From NCBI GenBank assembly GCA_050260275.1, contig JBLNBX010000160.1, forward strand, positions 1 to 20,030: a stretch of 20,030 bases of DNA, in the 5' to 3' direction. The DNA is from DATMXS01 sp050260275 (GTDB lineage Bacteria > Acidobacteriota > Terriglobia > Bryobacterales > Bryobacteraceae). Of this stretch, positions 14,045-20,030 are shown one piece after another. The notes beneath the pieces were generated by a model. The model did no database searches and had not been told where the DNA came from. It saw only the letters and a list, made by a program, of their open reading frames with translations. Position 1 is the first letter of the stretch. Each line of letters begins with the position of its first letter. The position numbers and the translations under genes are program-made.

Positions 14045-15348
14045 TGCCGCATGCAGACCGGCCGCAGTTCACCGTGGCCGATGTTGATAGCAACCAGGCG
14101 CAGGGAGATACGCCGCAACAATCGCGCGGGTTCTGGAGCGAGCACCCGATGGCAAAGTGGATCCTTCTTGCGGTGCTCGCGATTCTTGTTGTTGCTGGTT
14201 ACTTTGTGTACAAGTACTACTCGGCGCGCGAGACTACCGACGACGCGCAGGTGGACGGCTACATCATCCCGATCAGCGCCAAGGTTGGAGGCATAGTCCA
14301 GGCTGTCTGTTTCGAGGACAACCAGCATGTGAAGGCCGGCACGGTGCTGGTGCAGATCGATCCCCGCGATTACGAGGCGGCGCTCCAGCGCGCCGAGGCC
14401 GAAGAAGCCGCCGCCGAAGCGCAACTGCGTCAGGCGCAGACAGGCGTGCCGATCACGTCCAAGACTACTGAGAGCCGGCTGGCGACAGCACAGGCGGGCG
14501 TGCGCTCCGCGAACGCGCAGGTTGCGGCCGCGGAACGGGAGGTTGCGGCCGCGAAGGCGCAGTTGAACTCGGCACAGGCCCGTTTGAAAGAGGCGGAAGC
14601 GCGCAACGTGCTCGCCCAGCAGAACCTGAAGCGCATGGCGGCTCTCGTCGCCAAAGACGAGATCTCGCGCCAGCAGTACGATACCGCGGTGGCCGAAGCG
14701 AGTTCGGCTCAGGCCGCGGTGGAAGCCGCCCAGGCCGCAGTGGCCCAAGCGGAGCAGGCCGTTCAGGTTGCCGAAAGCCACGTGCTTCAGGCGCAGGCTG
14801 GTGTCGCCCAGGCCCGGGCTGCGGTGCAGGCGGCCGAAACCGCTCCTGAGCAGGTGGCCAGCAGCGAGGCCCAGGCGGGCGCGGCAGAGGCCAGACTGCG
14901 GCAGGCGCGGGCGAACCTGGCCCAAGCCAAGCTGAACCTGAGCTACACGACCGTCACCGCGCCGGCGGATGGCATTGTCAGCAAGAAGAGCGTCCAGCCC
15001 GGCCAGATTGTCGCGGCCGGCCAGCCGCTGCTATCGCTGGTGCCGTTCGAGGAGATCTGGGTCACCGCTAACTTCAAGGAAACTCAGCTAAACCACATGC
15101 GAGTGGGACAGGCCGCCATCATCAAGGTGGACGCGTTTGGTGGCCGGGAGTTCCGCGGGCGCGTCGAGAGCTTCGCTCCGGCAACCGGCGCGCGGTTCAG
15201 CCTCCTCCCGCCGGAGAACGCCTCCGGCAATTTCGTCAAGGTTGTGCAACGCATTCCGGTCCGCATCGCCTTCGATAACCTGGCCGAGGCGCGGGAGTTG
15301 CTTCGGCCCGGCATGTCCGTTGTCGCGACCGTCGTAACCGGCGACTAG
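14044..15348 (+). CDS. emrA: HlyD/EmrA-type periplasmic adaptor (membrane fusion protein)
   Basis: A 434-residue adaptor that links the inner-membrane antiporter to the TolC channel. One membrane helix lies at 38-57 after a cytoplasmic tail. The first half of a lipoyl domain (66-105, with TTDDAQVDGYIIPISAKVGG) leads into a long coiled-coil hairpin (about 106-296) rich in Ala, Gln and Glu. The second lipoyl half (TVTAPADGIVSKKSVQPGQIV, starting 303) and a beta-barrel domain (about 335-430) follow, with the EmrA-type segment GARFSLLPPENASGNFVKV (382-400). It is longer than E. coli EmrA (about 390), the excess lying in the coiled coil. ATG 14044 overlaps the upstream stop by one base, with AGGGG at 14031-14035; a GTG at 14041 is the alternative. 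The pump substrate cannot be told from sequence. Confidence 0.93.
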   Translation: MPHADRPQFTVADVDSNQAQGDTPQQSRGFWSEHPMAKWILLAVLAILVVAGYFVYKYYSARETTDDAQVDGYIIPISAKVGGIVQAVCFEDNQHVKAGTVLVQIDPRDYEAALQRAEAEEAAAEAQLRQAQTGVPITSKTTESRLATAQAGVRSANAQVAAAEREVAAAKAQLNSAQARLKEAEARNVLAQQNLKRMAALVAKDEISRQQYDTAVAEASSAQAAVEAAQAAVAQAEQAVQVAESHVLQAQAGVAQARAAVQAAETAPEQVASSEAQAGAAEARLRQARANLAQAKLNLSYTTVTAPADGIVSKKSVQPGQIVAAGQPLLSLVPFEEIWVTANFKETQLNHMRVGQAAIIKVDAFGGREFRGRVESFAPATGARFSLLPPENASGNFVKVVQRIPVRIAFDNLAEARELLRPGMSVVATVVTGD

Positions 15349-15350
15349 GG

Positions 15351-16931
15351 ATGGCTTCGAGAGCCCAATCTCTGCAGCCTCCCGCAGCGCCTCCGTACGT
15401 GAACCCGTGGCTGATTGGCGCGGCCGTCATGTTCGGCACCTTCATGGAGGTGCTGGACACAACGGTCGTGAACGTCTCGCTGCCGCACATTGCGGGCAGC
15501 CTCTCGGCCAGCGAGACCGAGGCGACGTGGGTGATCACGTCCTACCTGGTGGCCAACGCCGTCGTCCTGCCTATGACAGGGTGGCTGGCCACGATGTTCG
15601 GCCGCAAACGCCTGCTCATCACAGCCGTGATGGGCTTCACCCTGGCGTCGGCGCTGTGCGGGATCTCGACAACGCTGCCGATGCTCATAGCGTTCCGAAT
15701 CATCCAGGGAGTAACGGGTGGGGTTCTCCAGCCGCTTTCGCAAGCCGTCATGCTGGAGGCGTTCCCGCCCGAAGGCCGCGGCAAAGCCATGGCTTTCTGG
15801 GGCATCGGTATCGTGGTGGCCCCGATGCTCGGACCCGTGCTCGGAGGCTGGCTCACGGACAACTACTCCTGGCACTGGGTGTTCTACGTGAATATTCCGA
15901 TCGGCATCGTGTCGACGATCATGGTTTCGCTGTTCATTTTCGACCCGCCCTACCTTAAGCGAAAACCCGGCGCCATCGACTACTGGGGCATCGGGCTGCT
16001 CGTAGTGGGTATCGGCGCGCTCCAGGTGGTTCTCGACAAGGGCCAACAGGAGGACTGGTTCGGCTCCACATTCATCCGCTGGCTAACCGCAGTGGCGGTG
16101 ATCGGTCTCATCGCGCTGGTCATCCGCGAGTTGACCGCCCGGCACCCCATCGTCGATTTGCGTGTGCTCAAGATACGCACTTACGGCACAGGCGTGTTCA
16201 TGCAGACCATGCTCGGTTTCGTGCTCTTCGGCAGCCTGGTTCTGTTGCCGTTGCTGTTGCAGACGCTCCTTGGGTATCCCGCGCTTCAGGCCGGCATTGC
16301 CATGGCGCCGCGAGGGCTGGGCTCCTTCGTGATGATGCCGATCGTGGCTATTCTCATAACGCGTATCGACCCGCGCAAGCTTCTGGCGCTCGGCATTGTA
16401 GGCGCGTCGGTCACGATGTTCCAGCTCGGCAATCTTAATCTGGATGCGGGCTACTGGGATGTTTTCTGGCCGCAGTTGTGGCAGGGAGCCTCGCTCGCGC
16501 TGCTTTTCGTTCCGCTCACGACCGTTACGATGGATCCGATTCCGAACGAGCGTATGGGCAACGCCACCAGCCTGTTCAACCTCATGCGAAACATCGGCGG
16601 CAGCATGGGGATTGCGGTGGCCGCGACCTACCAGGAGCGCACCACACAGGCCTTCATAAACGTCATGGGTGCTCATGTTACGCCCTACAGCGAGCAGGCC
16701 CGGCAGATGCTGGAGCAGCTCCGCAACGCCTTTATCGCCCAGGGATCGTCTCCGAGCGTCGCGACACAGCAGGCCAATGCCGCTCTTTTCGGTGCGGTTC
16801 AGCGGCAGGCAGCGATGAATGCATTTCTCGATACCTTCCGGCTGATGGGCATCATCTTCCTGGTGCTCCTGCCGCTTCTGCTGCTGTTCCGCAGGCCCAG
16901 GCATCGCGGCGGGCCGATGGCGGCCCACTGA
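15351..16931 (+). CDS. emrB: EmrB/QacA-type MFS multidrug antiporter (DHA2, 14 helices)
   Basis: A 526-residue proton-driven exporter of the DHA2 family. Motif D1 LDTTVVNV (35-42), motif A GWLATMFGRKRLL (77-89) and the antiporter motif C GIGIVVAPMLGPVLGG (151-166) are all clear, as is WHWVFYVNIPIG (174-185). Fourteen hydrophobic segments can be drawn, the last at about 498-513. A soluble loop at about 428-490, between the last two helices, is rich in Gln and Ala as in EmrB. It begins two bases after the adaptor stop, so tolC-like, emrA and emrB form one operon. This order provides a complete outer-membrane-to-cytoplasm pump. No TetR or MarR regulator gene is adjacent, so control must come from elsewhere or from the repeats upstream of the operon. 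Confidence 0.94.
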   Translation: MASRAQSLQPPAAPPYVNPWLIGAAVMFGTFMEVLDTTVVNVSLPHIAGSLSASETEATWVITSYLVANAVVLPMTGWLATMFGRKRLLITAVMGFTLASALCGISTTLPMLIAFRIIQGVTGGVLQPLSQAVMLEAFPPEGRGKAMAFWGIGIVVAPMLGPVLGGWLTDNYSWHWVFYVNIPIGIVSTIMVSLFIFDPPYLKRKPGAIDYWGIGLLVVGIGALQVVLDKGQQEDWFGSTFIRWLTAVAVIGLIALVIRELTARHPIVDLRVLKIRTYGTGVFMQTMLGFVLFGSLVLLPLLLQTLLGYPALQAGIAMAPRGLGSFVMMPIVAILITRIDPRKLLALGIVGASVTMFQLGNLNLDAGYWDVFWPQLWQGASLALLFVPLTTVTMDPIPNERMGNATSLFNLMRNIGGSMGIAVAATYQERTTQAFINVMGAHVTPYSEQARQMLEQLRNAFIAQGSSPSVATQQANAALFGAVQRQAAMNAFLDTFRLMGIIFLVLLPLLLLFRRPRHRGGPMAAH

Positions 16932-16974
16932 CGCTCCGGGCAGTGCCGGTACGGCGCCTCCCGACGGTGCAACA

Positions 16975-17532
16975 ATGGGGGCAGTGCGGTCTGGGTTCAA
17001 CTTCGTGGGGCGGGCATTCCTGTCGGTGAATGTGCCGGAACTCGCGCGCCTGCTCCGGGAACTCAGAAACACCGTTCAGCCCATGACGCCACTGGCGTCG
17101 CAGCTCGAGCGGATGGATCGCGCGCTCACGGCCTCCGCCGCAGGCGAGCTGCAGAACGAGCACGCGCGGCTTTTTCTGGACCCGAGGGGCGCTCCCTGTC
17201 CGCCCTGGCAATCGGCCTACGCAGACGAGCCGCAGCCGCTCGGCCCAGCTCACCGCAGCGCGCTGGCGTGGTTCCGTGCGGTCGGCATTGAACCGAAAAA
17301 TGCGGACCAGCCCGCCGACCACGCCGGGCTTTTGCTGGCGTTCTACGGGACGCTGGTCGAGGTGGGAGCGGATCCGGAGATCCGCGCGGCTTTCTATGAG
17401 GAGCATTTGGCTTGGATGCCACAGTTCCTCAACCGCGTTATCGCAGAGGCGAGACACGAGTTTTACCGCGCTCTGGCCGAGGCGGCCGCCGGCCTGCTCG
17501 CACAGGCCAGGCCTTCCCGGACCGCCACTTAG
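16975..17532 (+). CDS. TorD/DmsD-family chaperone-like protein
   Basis: A 185-residue all-helical protein. The TorD-family landmarks are visible: EHARLFLDP (62-70), PPWQSAY (76-82, where the family has P-P-x-E-S-x-Y), ADHAGLLLAFYGTL (114-127, corresponding to the P-D-H core) and EEHLAWMPQF (142-151). Family members bind the twin-arginine leader of molybdoenzymes (TMAO, DMSO, nitrate reductases) and assist cofactor insertion. Two key positions differ: Q79 replaces the usual Glu in the PPxES motif, and A114 precedes D115-H116 in place of Pro. No molybdoenzyme gene lies in the window. It starts 43 bases after the efflux operon, without a good Shine-Dalgarno, and may be its fourth gene or independent. 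The family call is good; the client is unknown. Confidence 0.82.
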   Translation: MGAVRSGFNFVGRAFLSVNVPELARLLRELRNTVQPMTPLASQLERMDRALTASAAGELQNEHARLFLDPRGAPCPPWQSAYADEPQPLGPAHRSALAWFRAVGIEPKNADQPADHAGLLLAFYGTLVEVGADPEIRAAFYEEHLAWMPQFLNRVIAEARHEFYRALAEAAAGLLAQARPSRTAT

Positions 17533-17599
17533 TGGCATCAGTGGCGCCCTTTGAGTAACCGGCGGCCAGCCCGTCGCGCTACTCTGTTCATTGGTTTCC

Positions 17600-18715
17600 A
17601 TGCGAACAGTGATACTCGCCCTTTTCGCGGCCGCCTTGGCAGCCGCCCAGCCTGACCGAACCGAACCGGTGGTATCGCCTGACATCCAGCCTGACGGCAG
17701 CGTAACGTTCCGGCTCCTGGCGCCGAAGGCCCGTGAGGTGGTGCTCCGGATCCTCGTCGATGCCGACTTCCAGGAGCACCCGATGGATAAGGACGACAAA
17801 GGCGTGTGGAGCGTCAAGGTCGGTCCCTTCGAGCCGGGCCTCATGGAGTATTCGTTCCTGCTCGAGGGCGTTTCGATCATCGATCCCTCAAATCCGCTCA
17901 AGAAGCAGGGTGCGCGAGGCGCGGGTTCGAGCCAGCTCGTCATCCCCGGCGACCCGCCCAGGTTGTGGGAGATGCGCGCGTCCGTCCCGCACGGTACCGT
18001 GCACGTCCACTGGTATCGTTCGCCGTCCTGGAACGTGATGCGGCGGTTCCATGTCTATACGCCCCCCGGCTACGAAACCGGAAGGTCGCGCTATCCCGTG
18101 CTGTACCTGCTTCACGGAAGCGGAGATACGGACCGCGAGTGGACCGAAACAGGAAAGGCCAACCTGATCCTCGACACGCTAATCGCGCAGGAACGCGCCC
18201 GCCCGATGATCGTCGTCATGCCGGACGGGCACGGTCCCGGTGCTCCCGCCCGCAGCGGAATAGAGCGCCAGCGCCAGGCCGTGCTGTTCGATCGCGATCT
18301 CACGCAGGGCGTGATGGCCGAGGTCGAAAAACTGTACCGCACTGACAACTCTCGCGAAGCCCGCGCGATCGCCGGGCTCTCGATGGGCGGGGGGCAGGCT
18401 CTCAACATCGGCCTAAATCACCTCGACCTGTTCTCGCACATAGGCGTTTTCAGCATGGGGCTGCGCGGCAGCGAGGATGAGTTCATAGCCGATCATGAAA
18501 GGGTCTTCGCCAGCAGTGAGGAGACAAACCGCGATCTCAAGCTCTTCTGGATAGCGTGCGGCGACAAGGATTTCCTCTTCGACGCTGCCCAGCGGCTCGA
18601 CGCGTTGCTGACGAAGTCTGGAATCCGGCATACGTTCCGCAAGACCTCTGGGGGGCACGTGTGGGCGAACTGGGCGAAGTACCTCGGCGAGTTCGCACCG
18701 CTGTTGTTCAGGTAG
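17600..18715 (+). CDS. secreted esterase, Fes/feruloyl-esterase-like, with N-terminal CBM48/E-set domain
   Basis: A 371-residue exported alpha/beta hydrolase. Residues 1-16 are a signal peptide (MRTVILALFAAALAAA). An immunoglobulin-like E-set domain at about 25-115 (SVTFRLLAPKAREVVLRI) resembles those preceding enterochelin and xylan esterases. The catalytic domain (about 140-371) shows YLLHGSGD (169-176), the nucleophile elbow GLSMGG with S261, an acid candidate D322 or D324 (ACGDKDFLF), and H353 in GGHVWANW. The GGHxWxNW ending is shared with esterases of the XynZ feruloyl-esterase and Fes groups. Likely substrates are therefore esters on plant polysaccharides or siderophores; sequence alone does not decide, but no siderophore genes are nearby. 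I chose the ATG at 17600; the TTG at 17591 would add three residues. The gene faces the MFS transporter gene 31 bases away. Confidence 0.9.
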   Translation: MRTVILALFAAALAAAQPDRTEPVVSPDIQPDGSVTFRLLAPKAREVVLRILVDADFQEHPMDKDDKGVWSVKVGPFEPGLMEYSFLLEGVSIIDPSNPLKKQGARGAGSSQLVIPGDPPRLWEMRASVPHGTVHVHWYRSPSWNVMRRFHVYTPPGYETGRSRYPVLYLLHGSGDTDREWTETGKANLILDTLIAQERARPMIVVMPDGHGPGAPARSGIERQRQAVLFDRDLTQGVMAEVEKLYRTDNSREARAIAGLSMGGGQALNIGLNHLDLFSHIGVFSMGLRGSEDEFIADHERVFASSEETNRDLKLFWIACGDKDFLFDAAQRLDALLTKSGIRHTFRKTSGGHVWANWAKYLGEFAPLLFR

Positions 18716-18746
18716 CTTGCACGGTTCGAGAGGCGCGGGGCTGAGC

Positions 18747-20030
18747 CTACGAGCCCTCTGCGTCCGCGATGGCCCGCTTCACGTCGACGCGCTGCAGCAC
18801 CGCCAGGCCCAGCACGAAGAAGATGATCAGCGAGAACATCGCGGACCGGTAGTTGTGGGTGATGGCGAGCGTAATTCCGAATATCGCCGGCGCAAGCCAC
18901 GCCGTGCCCTTGTCGCCGATCTCGTACAGGCTGAAGTACTCCGCTTCCTTGCCCTTCGGGATCGTCAGCGAGAACAGCGACCGGCTCAACGCCTGAGTGC
19001 CCCCTAGCACCAGCGCAACGGCGATGCTGGCGATCCAGAAGCCGCGTAGCGTGTGCACCGCAGCGTAGACCGCTAGCATCAAGACCGTCCAGATGACGAG
19101 CTGTATCATGAGCGCGCGCTTCGTGCCCGCGATGCGCGCCACCCACCCGAACAGCAGCGCGCCCAAAAAGCCGACGAACTGCACGGCCAGGATCACTCCG
19201 ACCAGATCCTCGATGCCGATGCCCAGCTCGCGGACAGCGAACTGGCCCGACAGCGCGATCACCGCCTGCACAGCGTCGTTGAACAGCAGGTACGCAATCA
19301 GGAAAGTGAGCGCCTGCGGGTATCGCCGGATCTCGCGCAGCGTGCGCACGAACTGTCCGAAGCTCCCCAGGACGGCGCGCCCGGTAGCGCGCACGAGCGG
19401 CGGGCGGTCGCGCAATGTTGCGAGCGGCACCAGCGTAAATACCGCCCACCATGCGCCCGCTGAGGCAAGCGCGATACGGACCGCCTGGCCTTCTGTGAGC
19501 CCGAAACGTCCGGCATTCTGCACGACGAGCAGGTTGATAACGAGCATCAGCCCCCCGCCGAGGTAGCCGATTGCCCATCCCCGCGAGGACACCGTGTCGC
19601 GCTCTTCCGGCGAGGCCAGATCGTTCAGGAAGGAGTTGGAAATGACTATCGAGGCCCCGAACGCTACATTCGCCGCGACGAACAGCGGCAGCGCTGCTGG
19701 CCAGGTGTCTTCGCGCAGCCAGTACATTGCTACCGTCGCCCCTGCGCCTATGTACGCGCTGATCGCGAGCAGCCGCTTCTTGTGAGCGCTTGCGTCCGCA
19801 ATTGCCCCGACCACCGGCAGCGCGACAACTTGCAGCACCACCGAAAGCACGACGAGCAGACTCCAATAGGACTCCGCGTACACGGGAAATCCGAGCACGC
19901 GCACGTTGCCCGAGGGGTCGGCCGCCGCGCTCGCGAGCGAGCTGATGTAGGGCGCCAGGAATACCGTGACGACCGTCGTGTAAAAGGCCGAGTTGGCCCA
20001 ATCGTAGACGTACCAGCCGAAGCGCTGGGA
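18747..20030 (-). CDS. UMF1-family MFS transporter, N-terminus beyond right edge
   Basis: The minus-strand frame is open from the right edge to the TAG at 18747, giving 427 visible residues. The first of these contain the UMF1 (Atg22-like) hallmark YDWANSAFYTTVV, followed by LVVLSVVLQVVALPVVGAIAD and a lysine-rich HKKRL loop. About twelve hydrophobic segments can be drawn, with LGGTQALSRSLFSLTIP and EYFSLYEIGDKGTAWLAP, both typical of the family. The family is about 420-460 residues, so only some ten N-terminal residues and the start are missing. The GTG at 19904 is in frame but internal, as the YDWANSAF helix precedes it. In yeast Atg22 exports vacuolar amino acids; bacterial substrates are unknown. 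The gene is convergent with the esterase gene, and no terminator is visible in the 31-base gap. Confidence 0.92.
   Translation of the reverse strand, partial: SQRFGWYVYDWANSAFYTTVVTVFLAPYISSLASAAADPSGNVRVLGFPVYAESYWSLLVVLSVVLQVVALPVVGAIADASAHKKRLLAISAYIGAGATVAMYWLREDTWPAALPLFVAANVAFGASIVISNSFLNDLASPEERDTVSSRGWAIGYLGGGLMLVINLLVVQNAGRFGLTEGQAVRIALASAGAWWAVFTLVPLATLRDRPPLVRATGRAVLGSFGQFVRTLREIRRYPQALTFLIAYLLFNDAVQAVIALSGQFAVRELGIGIEDLVGVILAVQFVGFLGALLFGWVARIAGTKRALMIQLVIWTVLMLAVYAAVHTLRGFWIASIAVALVLGGTQALSRSLFSLTIPKGKEAEYFSLYEIGDKGTAWLAPAIFGITLAITHNYRSAMFSLIIFFVLGLAVLQRVDVKRAIADAEGS

Noticed and set aside
13939..14925. A 328-codon minus-strand frame opposite the adaptor gene.
   Set aside because: It is the mirror of the repetitive Ala/Gln coiled-coil codons of the adaptor and has a repetitive Leu/Arg/Gly composition.
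17524..17536. GCCACT-T-AGTGGC palindrome at the TorD-like stop codon as a terminator feature.
   Set aside because: It folds to at most 5 bp with a 3-base loop and has no U-tract; kept only as a supporting remark.
18493..20001. A 502-codon minus-strand frame overlapping the UMF1 transporter and the esterase 3' end.
   Set aside because: It is a shifted-frame shadow of the UMF1 gene; the true frame has membrane helices and family motifs.

Overview
The window is GC-rich and reads as ordinary chromosome of an Acidobacteriota member, most likely close to Bryobacterales/Solibacter. The assignment rests on an ADOP-type permease (acidobacterial duplicated orphan permease) at the left edge, a hybrid histidine kinase with a large periplasmic repeat region of a kind I associate with Acidobacteria and Verrucomicrobia, and the general gene style. 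It is an inference from family knowledge, since there is no rRNA or marker gene here. I see no insertion sequence, prophage, CRISPR array or plasmid function.

Layout. 1-1223 (-): N-terminal half of an ADOP/MacB-like permease, cut by the left edge. 1356-3642 (+): a DinG/XPD-type iron-sulfur helicase overlapping queD by 8 bases. 3710-3970 (-): a small ferredoxin with a strong ribosome binding site. 4067-4152 (+): tRNA-Leu(UAA) with a consensus -10 box just upstream. 4261-8130 (+): a 1289-residue hybrid histidine kinase with two receiver domains and about seven tandem OB-like repeats in its sensor half. 8200-8765 (+): a short coiled-coil gene followed by zapA, a cell-division pair. 8865-10130 (-): glutamate dehydrogenase. 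10256-10639 (+): a small conserved-looking protein of unknown function. 10874-12253 (-): an ammonium transporter with a clear intrinsic terminator. 12542-16931 (+): a tightly packed TolC-EmrA-EmrB tripartite efflux operon. 16975-17532 (+): a TorD-like chaperone with no molybdoenzyme in view. 17600-18715 (+): a secreted Fes/feruloyl-esterase-like hydrolase. 18747-20030 (-): a UMF1-family MFS transporter whose N-terminus lies beyond the right edge.

How genes work together. Glutamate dehydrogenase and the ammonium transporter form a loose nitrogen-assimilation neighbourhood, on the same strand but separated by an opposite-strand gene and without a GlnB/GlnK gene. The efflux operon supplies all three layers of an envelope-spanning pump: outer-membrane channel, periplasmic adaptor and 14-helix inner-membrane antiporter. 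Small coiled-coil protein plus ZapA would act on the FtsZ ring. Most convergent or 3' junctions carry GC-rich hairpins without U-tracts; only the ammonium transporter has a classical hairpin plus U-tract.

The least explained items are the sensor half of the hybrid kinase, the 127-residue protein between gdhA and amt, the orphan TorD-like protein, and a cluster of direct and inverted repeats ahead of the efflux operon. I did not find convincing evidence of a new multi-gene system such as a defence island.
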